Positions 34,228-42,951 of a stretch of 64,000 nucleotides of DNA are shown here, piece by piece. Position numbers and translations under genes: made by a program. The notes under the pieces were generated by a model. The model was not told where the DNA came from. It saw nothing but the letters and a program-made list of their open reading frames with translations, and made no database searches. Source of the DNA: Gemmatimonadaceae bacterium (GTDB lineage Bacteria; Gemmatimonadota; Gemmatimonadetes; Gemmatimonadales; Gemmatimonadaceae); assembly GCA_013813715.1 (NCBI GenBank), contig JACCRF010000093.1, positions 40,339-104,338 of the forward strand, read 5' to 3'. Numbering within the stretch: the first letter of the stretch is position 1; each line of letters begins with the position of its first letter.

Positions 34228-35336
34228 TCGACCAGTCTCAAAGGCATTACCAAGCAGAGATAGGAAGCTGGATCAGACCAGTTTTCTGGTTCCAGTGTAG
34301 CTGCACGCTCGGGTGCCTTAAATGTCAAACGTACTTCATCCGTCGGGATATATCGCAATATCTCCAGAAGGTATGCTGCATTGAATCCTATATCCAGCTG
34401 GTCCCCAGTATATCTAATCGGCAGTTCATCCTGTGCTTCACCCAAGTCAGGTGTCTGCACACTGAACTTAAGCATTCCTGAGTTGAACGACAGGCGAATT
34501 CTATGCGTCTGATCTGATGCAATAACAGACATTCTCTTAAGAGCACTAATCAAAGCAGCTTTATCCGCCGTTGCCGTACGATCGTTATCCCTCGGAATTA
34601 CCTGGTCATAATTCGGGTATGGTCCTTCAATCAACCGTGTATAAACTGCTGTAAATGGAGATCGGAATCCGAGGTGGTTCTCTCCACGGCCTATTTCAAG
34701 TTCCTCCTCAGCTGGGAAAAGACGCCGTACCTGCTCTAATGCCTTCGGCGGCACAATCAGGTCATGAGACGGTGCTAGCTCGGAGACAACCGGTACATCC
34801 ATCTTAGCCAATCGATGACCATTAGTCGCGATCATACTCATTCGCTCCGGCCTCAACTCCCACAATACTCCGTTCAAAATTGGCCGGCTCTCTTCGGTTG
34901 AGACAGCAAATGCAGTATGAGAAATCAGCTTCTGAAGATCTCCTGACCGTATATGCCAACTCTCATCGAATTTCACCGACGGAAAAGTTGGAAACTCATC
35001 CCGCGGTAACCCCAAAAGCTTAAACTTCGACCGGCCACACTCAAGCGTAATTCGCTGCTCTCCAACCGCAGCAATCTTCACAGGAGCGGGCGGTAGCTCA
35101 CGAGCAATCTCGGCAAGTTTTTTTGCCGGGATAGTTACCGCTCCTGTTACCTCTACATCAGCTGCGACCTCAGTACTGACAGCTATATCCAGATCTGTTC
35201 CTGAAAGCTTAATCCCGCGATCCGTTGTTTCAACCAGAATATTTGCTAACACCGGTAAAGTGGTTTTTACCGGTATGCTAGCTGTCACAGCACTAAGTCC
35301 TTCCTGAAGCTTCTCACGAGAGATGGTAAGCCGCAT
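34224..35336 (-). CDS. dnaN: DNA polymerase III beta subunit (sliding clamp)
   Basis: 370 aa ring-forming processivity clamp; holds the replicative polymerase on DNA and binds many repair proteins. Three clamp domains are recognisable: MRLTISREKLQEGLSAVTAS at the start, FKLLGLPRDEFPTFP in domain 1, TNGHRLAKMD in domain 2, and a conserved C-terminus ending LVMPLRLVD (typical P-M-R-L). Transcribed leftward after dnaA, with 225 bases between the two genes. That gap is the probable origin. Confidence 0.96.
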   Translation of the reverse strand: MRLTISREKLQEGLSAVTASIPVKTTLPVLANILVETTDRGIKLSGTDLDIAVSTEVAADVEVTGAVTIPAKKLAEIARELPPAPVKIAAVGEQRITLECGRSKFKLLGLPRDEFPTFPSVKFDESWHIRSGDLQKLISHTAFAVSTEESRPILNGVLWELRPERMSMIATNGHRLAKMDVPVVSELAPSHDLIVPPKALEQVRRLFPAEEELEIGRGENHLGFRSPFTAVYTRLIEGPYPNYDQVIPRDNDRTATADKAALISALKRMSVIASDQTHRIRLSFNSGMLKFSVQTPDLGEAQDELPIRYTGDQLDIGFNAAYLLEILRYIPTDEVRLTFKAPERAATLEPENWSDPASYLCLVMPLRLVD

Positions 35337-35561
35337 TTCGCTTGAATTCTTGAGTTATGGACAGTAAGTGGAGGTGCTTTACTACAACCGTTCAGTCTAG
35401 AAAGAGAAACTCGTAGTCGTAGTAGGCAGCGGTGGAAATGTGAATGAATGGCAGAAAGTATTGTATACGTAAGGGTTGCGCTACTAAAGCTCCTGTGAAT
35501 GCTTAGGTTAGAATTAGAAGATTTAGTGGCAAGTAAAGGAAATGTTGTTGATAGAGGTGGT
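35337..35561 (+). other. Probable replication origin (dnaA-dnaN intergenic region)
   Basis: 225 non-coding bases between dnaA and dnaN. By hand count, 34981-35160 of the plus strand has about 39 G and 55 C, while 35401-35580 has about 56 G and 18 C, so the G/C bias inverts here. The dnaA template side stays G-rich to the right, so coding direction does not explain it. Weak DnaA-box-like words are present (GTGGAAATGTGAATGA near 35432, TGTGAATG at 35439 and 35494, TTATGGACA near 35356); a better TGTGGAAAA lies at 36981 inside the dnaA start. No strong A+T-rich unwinding element stands out. Confidence 0.55.
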
Positions 35562-36998
35562 TCAGGTCTTCAGAGATTGGAGAGTGAGTCGAACTTTGTC
35601 CACTCGACCTTTGAGGATAGAATCGGATGTAATTGCCTTTGTGATCTTATCAATACTATGGATGACTGTAGAATGGTCACGACCACCGAAGGCATGGCCA
35701 ATTTCAATGAGTTGGGTGTGTAACAGTTCACGGGTGAGAAACATTGCAATCTGACGGGGAAGCGTAAGAGTCTTGGTTCTTATCTTAGACTTGAGACCTT
35801 CTGGAGTAACTGCCCATTCTTTCGAGACGATTTGCTGGATTGAAGAAATGGTGAGTGCTGTGTGCGAAGTTCGGAGTAATGGGTTAATGGGACGGATCTT
35901 ATCTCGAAGTGCCTGATGAGCGACTTCAACGGAAATATCCTGATGTTTGAGAGAAGCATAGGCGAGCAGTTTAATGATTGAGCCTTCAAGCTCCCGGACA
36001 TTTGATTTTATGTTTTCGGCGATGAATCGGATAACATCATCGGGAATTGTATGCTCGAGATGATCTAAATGAGCCTTTTGCTTGAGGATGGCAACGCGGT
36101 GCTCAAAATCCGGTAACTCTACATCGGCAACCATTCCCCACTGGAATCTGCTGATAAGCCGAGCTTCCAAGCCTGGGATTTCTGCTGGTGGTCGATCACT
36201 TGTTAAAACGATCTGGCGCCCAGCTTCGTAGAGAGCATTAAAAGTGTGAAAAAACTCTTCTTGTGTGGCTTCCTTGCCTTTGAGGAAGTGAACATCATCG
36301 ACGAGTAGGAGGTCTGTCTCTCGATACTGGCGGCGGAAGGCAGGCATTGAACGATTGTGGATAGAGCTCACCAGGTCATTTGTAAAGTGCTCGGTTCCGA
36401 TATAGGTAATTCGGGTCTGGGGAATTGTTTCCAGAATTCCGTGAGCAATCGCCTGCATTAGATGTGTCTTTCCTAAACCAGTCTCCCCGTAGATAAAAAG
36501 TGGGTTGTAAATCTTACCTGGTGCTTGGGCTACAGCATGCGCAGCGGCAGCTGCAAGTTCATTTGACTTTCCTATGACGAAGTGTCCAAATGTATATCTG
36601 CGACTCAACTGCCCTTGACTGGCGGTATTATGGCTTCTTAATGCTGTAGAAAGTGGAATGGGAGGAGGAGATATGAAAAAGTCCATCTGGGGTCGTTTCT
36701 TTCGTTCCTCGTGCACCCGAAAGGTGACTTTCATTGGGTGTCCCAAAGCTATTGGGGCATATGCGGCAAAGAGTTGAGCGTGCTTGGATTCATTCCAGTC
36801 GGCGGCAAATTGATCTGGAACACCTATTGAAATGGTATTGCCTTCGATACTTAGAGCTTCAGTTGGCTCAAGCCATGTCCTAAACGTCTGGTCAGGCATA
36901 TCCTGTCGTGCCCGATCGAGAAGTCGTTTCCAGGCTTCAGCTGCAGTGAGTGACATAGGGGGCAAACCGTAGCCAATCCATGTGGAAAAGTCAATCAT
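35562..36998 (-). CDS. dnaA: Chromosomal replication initiator DnaA
   Basis: 478 aa AAA+ initiator. Domain I (about 15-100, AWKRLLDRARQDMPDQTFRTWL), a short linker, AAA+ domain with Walker A YGETGLGKTHL, Walker B LLLVDDVHFL and sensor SRFQWG, and domain IV DNA-binding region with the signature AFGGRDHSTVIHSI. The start at 36998 has AGGAA very close by; ATG 36956 (MSLTAAEAW) is an alternative that matches many DnaA N-termini but has no ribosome site. A TTTTCCACA DnaA box on the coding strand (36981-36989) overlaps the start region and could serve autoregulation. Transcribed leftward, against the presumed rightward fork. Confidence 0.97.
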   Translation of the reverse strand: MIDFSTWIGYGLPPMSLTAAEAWKRLLDRARQDMPDQTFRTWLEPTEALSIEGNTISIGVPDQFAADWNESKHAQLFAAYAPIALGHPMKVTFRVHEERKKRPQMDFFISPPPIPLSTALRSHNTASQGQLSRRYTFGHFVIGKSNELAAAAAHAVAQAPGKIYNPLFIYGETGLGKTHLMQAIAHGILETIPQTRITYIGTEHFTNDLVSSIHNRSMPAFRRQYRETDLLLVDDVHFLKGKEATQEEFFHTFNALYEAGRQIVLTSDRPPAEIPGLEARLISRFQWGMVADVELPDFEHRVAILKQKAHLDHLEHTIPDDVIRFIAENIKSNVRELEGSIIKLLAYASLKHQDISVEVAHQALRDKIRPINPLLRTSHTALTISSIQQIVSKEWAVTPEGLKSKIRTKTLTLPRQIAMFLTRELLHTQLIEIGHAFGGRDHSTVIHSIDKITKAITSDSILKGRVDKVRLTLQSLKT

Positions 36999-37102
36999 TT
37001 CCTAAGCAGGGATCACTCGATGTGACTTGATGTATCTTCTAATGGGAGTTAGTTTTAGGCCTGTTTTCGCTTGGATCTCAAATCGGCTATTTTGGAGTAT
37101 CA

Positions 37103-37267
37103 ATGGGCAAGCCAACCTATCGTCCTCGTAATAAGCGTCGTATACGGTCGCATGGGTTTCGAGAGAGAATGTCAACGCGGTGGGGGCGCGAGGTACTCAG
37201 CCGACGACGTAAGAAAGGAAGGAAGCAGTTGACGGTGAGGCTGCCTAGCAAGTACGCCGGCGCCTAG
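37103..37267 (+). CDS. rpmH: Ribosomal protein bL34
   Basis: 54 aa, very basic large-subunit protein: [20 protein letters not shown], then [20 protein letters not shown] with the family's G-F-R-x-R-M core and the K-G-R-K-x-L end. TGGAG lies about seven bases before the ATG. Begins the rpmH-rnpA-yidD-yidC-(MBL)-mnmE series found beside dnaA in many bacteria. The C-terminal tail ([11 protein letters not shown]) is slightly longer than usual. rnpA begins within a few bases after its stop. Confidence 0.97.
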   Translation: MGKPTYRPRNKRRIRSHGFRERMSTRWGREVLSRRRKKGRKQLTVRLPSKYAGA

Positions 37268-37272
37268 GAAGT

Positions 37273-37622
37273 ATGGCTATTCCCGGAGTCAAAGACTGAC
37301 TCGGGAATCAGACCTTGAGTTTGTAAAGAGGGCAGGGAGAAGACTGCGTACCGAGCATCTTGAAGTTCGGGCAAAGGACTCCCTGCTTTCGTATTCAAGA
37401 GCTGCTGTAATAGTGGCAAAGCATGGTCACACAGTTGTGGAGCGGAACTATCTACGAAGGCAGCTTAGAGAACTAACCCGGATGCGAATTCTGCCAGAAA
37501 TTTCGGGGATTGATCTTGTGATTTATTCATTCTCAAACGCATATGGAGCCTCTCTTGATGAGTTAATGGCTGAGGTCGATAGTATGAGAAGTTGGCTGAA
37601 GGATTTCTCAGGTATCGAATGA
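37273..37622 (+). CDS. rnpA: RNase P protein component RnpA (apparent one-base frameshift near the start)
   Basis: Protein cofactor of RNase P. The body reads [20 protein letters not shown], later [20 protein letters not shown] and REL, the classic RNR-like motif. This frame is open from 37239 but contains no ATG, GTG or TTG before GTG 37413, which would delete the conserved N-terminal third. ATG 37273, six bases after the rpmH stop, starts MAIPGVK and would join RLTRESD if the AAA at 37291-37293 had one more A. So either a base is missing or the gene uses a CTG start (37296). With the correction it is about 116 aa, the normal size. The stop overlaps the yidD ATG. Confidence 0.85.
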
Positions 37623-37828
37623 AGCAAACAATGGTACTTGTGATACGAGGTTATCAGCTTTGGATCTCGCCACTATTTCCAGCGTCATGCCGCTATTATC
37701 CAACCTGTTCCTCGTATGCTATCGAAGCGATCGAGAAGCATGGTGTGCTTTCAGGTAGCTGGCTGGCAGTTTGCCGGATTTTGCGTTGTCATCCCTTTCG
37801 ACCGGGTGGATTTGATCCGGTCCCATAA
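37619..37828 (+). CDS. yidD: Membrane protein insertion efficiency factor YidD
   Basis: 69 aa peripheral membrane protein with the family core [27 protein letters not shown] and [18 protein letters not shown] (three conserved Cys). It assists YidC-dependent insertion. ATG 37619 overlaps the rnpA stop (ATGA) and the stop codon abuts the yidC ATG, so it is tightly coupled on both sides. An in-frame TTG at 37592 is not needed. Confidence 0.95.
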   Translation: MKQTMVLVIRGYQLWISPLFPASCRYYPTCSSYAIEAIEKHGVLSGSWLAVCRILRCHPFRPGGFDPVP

Positions 37829-39505
37829 ATGGATAAAAGACTCTCTCTCGCGCTTTTGCTTACCGCGGCTGTTGTTGCGGTTACTCCAATTCTATTTCCC
37901 ACTCCTCGTCGTACTGATACTGCGGGAACAATTTCCCGTGACAGTACCATGCAGGGTATAGAGTCGTCCACTGCAAGAGCAGCACAGGAAACAGCATTCC
38001 AGCTACCTCAGGGTATCCCTCCTGTCGCAGTAGTGGAGTCAGCTTCAGTGAGTGACTCTGTCCCTTCATTGCGAGTTGGCCAGGTTACGGCGGTAGACGT
38101 TGGTGCATCGATTTATGAGTTCAGTAATATTGGTGCAGCACCTGTGTCAGCTACGATGCGTGAGTACAAGAATCTGGCTCCAGGTGGTGGACAGGTGAAA
38201 CTGGTAGTACCTGGCAAGCCGCTGATTGGCTATTCGCTTGTGACACGAAGTGACACGATTCACCTGAGCCGAGTGCCTTTTGAGCTATCCCGATCGAAGA
38301 ACGGAGAAGCCGAAATCCTCACATATCAGGCATCGGTCAGTGGACTAGGTATTGCGATTACCTATGAAGTCATCCCGGATAGATATCTGATGCGTGTCAG
38401 GGGACGAATAGATGGTACTGTTGCACCGAGTTACCTGCTTGTGGATCTGCCGTCATCACTGCCTCCTGCAGAATCGGATACGCTCAGCGATCTGAGGACG
38501 CTCGCATATTCTTTCAAGCCTACTCGTGATAATGCCCGTGGGGTTGCCTTCGAAAAGCTAGATCCGGGAGAAAGGCGTCTTGAGACAGGGCCGCTCACAT
38601 GGGCTGCAATAAGAAACAAATACTTTGTAATCGGTCTCATCAATTCAGAAGGGTCCGCGTTTGACGAAGTCTCCTTGGCAGGCGGCCCCCGTACGTCAAA
38701 AATCGCCACAACTGCGTCGGCAACTCTGGTCAAGGCGATTCCTGAAGGCACGTTTGACTTCGATATGTATGTTGGCCCGCAGCAATCAACAGCTCTGCTT
38801 GCTGTTGGGCGAGACTTTTCAAATGTGAATCCTTACGGGTGGAGCGTGCTTCAGGGTATGGTCAATCCGATTGCTGCGCTCTGCATCAAATTGTTGCTCT
38901 GGATGCACCAGACCCTGAATCTCAGCTATGGATGGGTCCTGGTGAGTTTTGGCGTCATTGTAAGGATTGCTCTCTGGCCGCTGAACCAGAGTGCTATGCG
39001 ATCGAGCCTGAAAATGCAGGAAATCCAGCCTCGACTGGCTGAGGTGCAGAAGAAGTACAAGGATAAACCGGAGAAGCAGCGCGAAGAGATGATGCGCGTT
39101 TACAAGGAAGCAGGCGCAAGCCCGTTTACTGCCTTGTCCGGCTGTTTACCTGCACTGATTCCGATGCCGGTCTTATTCGCGCTGTTCTTTGTGTTTCAGA
39201 ATACGATTGAATTCCGCGGAGTTCCATTTATGTGGCTTACCGATATCTCGATCAAGGATCCGGTGTATATCCTGCCCGTACTAATGGGTGCTTCCATGTA
39301 TATACTGTCGTGGATCGGGCTTCGTAATGCGCCACCCAATCCACAGGCGAAGATGATGGGCTACATGTTCCCGGTCATGATGACGTTCGTTCTGGCAAAC
39401 ATGGCTTCGGGCTTGAATCTCTACTACACAGCGCAGAACATTGCGGCATTGCCCCAGCAATGGCTGCTTGCCAGGGAACGGGCAAAGGCTAGAAGGTCAA
39501 CTTAG
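37829..39505 (+). CDS. yidC: Membrane protein insertase YidC
   Basis: 558 aa, Gram-negative long form. N-terminal membrane helix (residues 5-22), a large periplasmic beta domain (about 60-330), then the five-helix insertase core: LYGWVL-type helix after WMHQTLNLSYGW, the conserved Arg in VIVRIALWPLNQSAMRSSLKM, the coiled C1 loop (IQPRLAEVQKKYKDKPEKQ), GASPFTALSGCLPALIPMPV and the final helices. Inserts proteins alone or with SecYEG. The long form supports a two-membrane cell envelope. Confidence 0.96.
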   Translation: MDKRLSLALLLTAAVVAVTPILFPTPRRTDTAGTISRDSTMQGIESSTARAAQETAFQLPQGIPPVAVVESASVSDSVPSLRVGQVTAVDVGASIYEFSNIGAAPVSATMREYKNLAPGGGQVKLVVPGKPLIGYSLVTRSDTIHLSRVPFELSRSKNGEAEILTYQASVSGLGIAITYEVIPDRYLMRVRGRIDGTVAPSYLLVDLPSSLPPAESDTLSDLRTLAYSFKPTRDNARGVAFEKLDPGERRLETGPLTWAAIRNKYFVIGLINSEGSAFDEVSLAGGPRTSKIATTASATLVKAIPEGTFDFDMYVGPQQSTALLAVGRDFSNVNPYGWSVLQGMVNPIAALCIKLLLWMHQTLNLSYGWVLVSFGVIVRIALWPLNQSAMRSSLKMQEIQPRLAEVQKKYKDKPEKQREEMMRVYKEAGASPFTALSGCLPALIPMPVLFALFFVFQNTIEFRGVPFMWLTDISIKDPVYILPVLMGASMYILSWIGLRNAPPNPQAKMMGYMFPVMMTFVLANMASGLNLYYTAQNIAALPQQWLLARERAKARRST

Positions 39506-39520
39506 AGAATCACTTGGCGA

Positions 39521-40312
39521 GTGCGGATTACCTATATTGGTCACGCAACGCTACTAATTGAGCTGGGGGGCCGAATCTTTCTCACGGACCCCAACTTTGA
39601 TGCAAGTCTTGGCAGGTTGCTGCCGAGGGTGAGTGCACCGGGTATTCTACTGCATGAGCTGCCGCGGGTAGATGCAGTATTCGTAACCCATGCGCATGCA
39701 GATCATCTTTCGTTCGATTCACTTGATGGATTACCGAGAGATATCCCGATTTATGCCCCGCCGGCGATTGCTCGCTGGTTAAAGCGGCGAGGCTACGGCT
39801 GTGCGAAAGGCCTGGCACCGGGAGAAGTTGTGGAGAATGGTCCGGTTGGCATCCGGGCGACGGCCGCGACTCATAAAGGGCATCGCTATGGCATCGACCG
39901 TTGGCGAGGTGATGCTAATATGTATCTTTTCGATACTAATAGTCTATCGTGTCTGTTTGCTGGCGACACGGCGTTGACTCCGGAGAGCACGCATATCGTA
40001 GAGCTTCAACTCGCGCCAGAATCACGGAGGCTCGATATTGCGCTTCTTCCGATCGGTCACGCTCCGTGGTGGAAACCGGGGTTCAGAAAGGGGCATCTCA
40101 CGAGTACCGATGCTCTGACATTCTTCGAGAGGCTCAATGCCAGGTACTTGATTCCATACCACTGGGGAACCTTCGATCATGTGACGTCGAAGGCTCATGA
40201 CGCTATCGACAGGTTGAGAACGCAGCTTCCCGCTCACTCTAGAGGAGCTGATGTACGGATCCTTGAACCCGGAGCGGTATTTGAGCTTCCTGTGGAGGAG
40301 AAGGAAATGTGA
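39521..40312 (+). CDS. Metallo-beta-lactamase fold hydrolase (UlaG/NAPE-PLD-like)
   Basis: 263 aa MBL-fold protein with TYIGHATLLIELGGRIFLTD at the N-terminus, the zinc motif THAHADHLS, a third ligand in TATHKGHR, FAGDTAL and a C-terminal YHWGTFDH histidine. This layout (GHAT start, HWGTF end) matches UlaG/NAPE-PLD-type hydrolases rather than glyoxalase II or RNase Z. GTG start. Inserted between yidC and mnmE, an uncommon neighbour in this conserved block; mnmE starts at its stop codon (TGATG). Confidence 0.85.
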   Translation: MRITYIGHATLLIELGGRIFLTDPNFDASLGRLLPRVSAPGILLHELPRVDAVFVTHAHADHLSFDSLDGLPRDIPIYAPPAIARWLKRRGYGCAKGLAPGEVVENGPVGIRATAATHKGHRYGIDRWRGDANMYLFDTNSLSCLFAGDTALTPESTHIVELQLAPESRRLDIALLPIGHAPWWKPGFRKGHLTSTDALTFFERLNARYLIPYHWGTFDHVTSKAHDAIDRLRTQLPAHSRGADVRILEPGAVFELPVEEKEM

Positions 40313-41721
40313 TGATTGATCCGGCGCTGGTTAGAAATCTTGTCGGTGCTGAGGACACAATCATCGCTCTGGCAACGGCGCCAGGGCGTAGTGCAATTGC
40401 TGTTCTGCGAATGACTGGCTGGAAAGCGCTCGAGATTGCCGGAATGCACGTGGATCCCTGGCCATTGAATGCGAGAAAGACCTCTCTTTGCCGGATCTTC
40501 GAGTCTGGGCACGGGCAGATGCTCGATCAAGCGCTTGTAACAGTGTTCATCACTCCTGATTCGTTTACGGGAGAAGATCTGGTAGAGATTTCAAGCCATG
40601 GAGGGCACTATGTTCCTGCGCGTATACTGGGAGCACTCATCGCATCAGGTGCTCGTCCAGCTCTGCCAGGAGAGTTTACTCGGCGGGCAGTACTCAACGG
40701 CAAACTGGACATAACACAGGCTGAGGCAATCGGAGACCTTGTCGATGCAAGCTCCGGGGCAATGCATCGACTGGCACTTGGACAACTCGATGGCGGACTC
40801 TCTCGACGAATTGCTCTACTTCGTGCCGATGTAGTAGCTCTCGAGGCTCTGATTGCGTATGACATCGATTTCCCGGAAGAGGATGATGGACCGATTCCGC
40901 GGGAACGCATCATTTGTGCAGCTTCAAGTATCATCGAGTCGCTTGATGCGCTATTGGCGACAGTTCCGGCAGGGGAGGTTGTTCGTGAGGGAGCAGTGGT
41001 TGTGATTGGAGGTGAACCGAACGTGGGGAAGTCGTCGTTGTTCAACTGTCTGGTAGGACAGTCTCGCGCGATTGTGACCGAAGTTCCGGGTACGACCCGT
41101 GACGCGATTGAAGGATTTGTCGAAACCGACCAGTGGCCACTTCAGCTTGTCGATACTGCCGGGCTCCGTGAGACACAGGATACCATCGAGCGAATCGGCG
41201 TCAAGGTGAGCGAACGCTATCTTGGAAGCGCACATGTAGTTGTTGCCTGTGGCGATAGTAAGGATACTCTCGATCGGACACTTGGTATTCTAGGGGCGTT
41301 GTCGTCAGCTCCCGTGATTCCGGTGCGAACGAAAGCCGATCTGATATTCAATCGCGAGCTGGATGGGAAACAGCCAGTCGAGGGGAATGAACCTCGTTAC
41401 CAGCCAATCTGGTTCAGTGCCGAGACAGGAGAAGGGCGAAGCCAGCTGCTTGCATCAATCGACGAAGCGCTTGGATCAACGATTGGAATCACAGTTGCGG
41501 AGTATCCTGTGCTGATGCGTGCTCGCCATATCTACGGGATACAGGAGGCGAGAAATGAGATAGGGCATTTTGAGATGGCTTGGACCGACGAAAAGTTGCC
41601 TGCACCAGTGGCTGCTGTTCACCTTCGATCTGCGGTGATCTCACTCGAAAGTCTTATCGGTGCGGTCAGTTCCGAAGATGTCCTCGACCGTGTGTTCAGC
41701 GCGTTCTGCGTCGGAAAGTAG
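40312..41721 (+). CDS. mnmE: tRNA modification GTPase MnmE (TrmE)
   Basis: 469 aa GTPase that acts with MnmG on wobble U34 of tRNAs. N-terminal formyl-THF-binding domain (DTIIALATAPGRSAIAVLRM), helical middle (NGKLDITQAEAIGDLVDA), inserted G domain with GEPNVGKSSLFN, VPGTTRD, DTAGLRET and RTKAD, and the C-terminal catalytic FCVGK (CxGK). ATG 40312 has AAGGA six bases upstream; a GTG three bases earlier is also possible. Transcribed with the rpmH-yidC group. Confidence 0.96.
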   Translation: MIDPALVRNLVGAEDTIIALATAPGRSAIAVLRMTGWKALEIAGMHVDPWPLNARKTSLCRIFESGHGQMLDQALVTVFITPDSFTGEDLVEISSHGGHYVPARILGALIASGARPALPGEFTRRAVLNGKLDITQAEAIGDLVDASSGAMHRLALGQLDGGLSRRIALLRADVVALEALIAYDIDFPEEDDGPIPRERIICAASSIIESLDALLATVPAGEVVREGAVVVIGGEPNVGKSSLFNCLVGQSRAIVTEVPGTTRDAIEGFVETDQWPLQLVDTAGLRETQDTIERIGVKVSERYLGSAHVVVACGDSKDTLDRTLGILGALSSAPVIPVRTKADLIFNRELDGKQPVEGNEPRYQPIWFSAETGEGRSQLLASIDEALGSTIGITVAEYPVLMRARHIYGIQEARNEIGHFEMAWTDEKLPAPVAAVHLRSAVISLESLIGAVSSEDVLDRVFSAFCVGK

Positions 41722-41767
41722 AGTTTAGTCGCCATCTTAACGACATCCCAGCGACACTAAGCGCCAG

Positions 41768-42712
41768 TCAAGCGCTGGCTGCTGCTTCTCCTCCAAGAGA
41801 CGCGATCTCCAGAGCACTTGCTCTCGTCGCCCAGATCGGGCCCCTCATTGCCATGGCATACTCTACCATTCTTGCACCGATGTAATAACCACACCGCTCG
41901 GGAACGATGTAATCACCTACCCGGCGAGAATCTTCACTCATTCCATCTGAAAGATACTTGAGTCGTAGGCCAAGGCCAGCCTTGTCGAAACTGCCGACTA
42001 GTGACCGGGTTACCACTGGTCCCATTTCGCGAATCCGTGCGTACTCACGCCGATCGTACCCGTAGTACTCCCATGCTGCATGACCTGGACTTACCAAGCG
42101 GGAAACCTGGACTGCCAGTCCCTCATTAATAAGGAGCTCACGAAGAGTCGTGCGTTTGCCAGTCTCCCAGTAGGAATAGTAGCCGTTCATCTCTTCAATA
42201 ATTGGGCGCATCTCGCTTCTACTTCCTGGAGATGTATAGCGGACTCCATGAGTGATTTCGTGGGAGAGCCAAAGAGGAATCAACTCGGGGTCGAGTCCCA
42301 GCCCCCTTGTCTCGGGATTTGCCACACTCGTGAAATGTTCAAGGCAGACAAAGGCAACTGCGCGTCCGTCGACTACAAGCTCTCCAGCGTTAGCGGCTCC
42401 GACGCCAACCATCAGGACGACATCGATGCTGGAATCAACTTCGAGTAACAATCTGCAGCGATCCTCGGTGTTTCGCGCTAGTGAGACGACGTCAACCCGC
42501 TCGAGCATTGTGCGGAGGTCAGTACGTGACGCGAGAGCTGCGGATCTTACGACTTCAGAGAAGTGTGGACTCTCCGGCTCAACGACGTAATTTGCCCAGT
42601 AGGCGGATAGAAGACTGCGGTGGGTGTCGAAGTAGCGGAGGTATGCCGCGATGCGATCGGTGCTGTTAAGTACTGCGAAGAAATCAGGCAGCAGGTTGAT
42701 CAGCATCAACAA
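41768..42712 (-). CDS. DUF2268-type predicted zinc protease
   Basis: 314 aa. Zincin motif HEITH (151-155) in IPLWLSHEITHGVRY, then NEGLA with a Glu at about 197 as a possible third ligand, an arrangement like DUF2268 putative proteases. Start is uncertain: TTG 42712 is the first canonical start, but the frame stays open with protein-like text (GYGCPCSEIPASVFSRILEA) back to a stop at 42818 without ATG, GTG or TTG. A lost or non-standard start, or a frameshift upstream, is possible. No signal peptide with this start. Convergent with mnmE; function unknown. Confidence 0.7.
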   Translation of the reverse strand: MLMLINLLPDFFAVLNSTDRIAAYLRYFDTHRSLLSAYWANYVVEPESPHFSEVVRSAALASRTDLRTMLERVDVVSLARNTEDRCRLLLEVDSSIDVVLMVGVGAANAGELVVDGRAVAFVCLEHFTSVANPETRGLGLDPELIPLWLSHEITHGVRYTSPGSRSEMRPIIEEMNGYYSYWETGKRTTLRELLINEGLAVQVSRLVSPGHAAWEYYGYDRREYARIREMGPVVTRSLVGSFDKAGLGLRLKYLSDGMSEDSRRVGDYIVPERCGYYIGARMVEYAMAMRGPIWATRASALEIASLGGEAAASA

Positions 42713-42951
42713 CCAGGTCGCAGGTGGGAGCAGAGCGCGGCGCGCTTCGAGGATGCGAGAAAATACGCTTGCTGGAATTTCTGAACAAGGGCAGCCGTAC
42801 CCAGCGTGAAAAGAATATCATGGCATAGAAATTTCCTCTCGCAGTTTTCGAGGCGTTGAGAGTGGCATGACAACTTTGGGCAACTACCGGCCTATTTCGC
42901 TGTTATTCATTCACATGTATTGCGGGCGTGGCTACTCGGGTGGGAGAGGAC

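Noticed and set aside
36999..37102. Origin in the dnaA-rpmH gap
   Set aside because: No DnaA-box-like cluster there, and the G/C bias reversal lies on the other side of dnaA.
37413..37622. rnpA starting at GTG 37413
   Set aside because: It would remove the conserved RLTR...R-x-R N-terminal third of an essential protein; the frame upstream is clearly rnpA.
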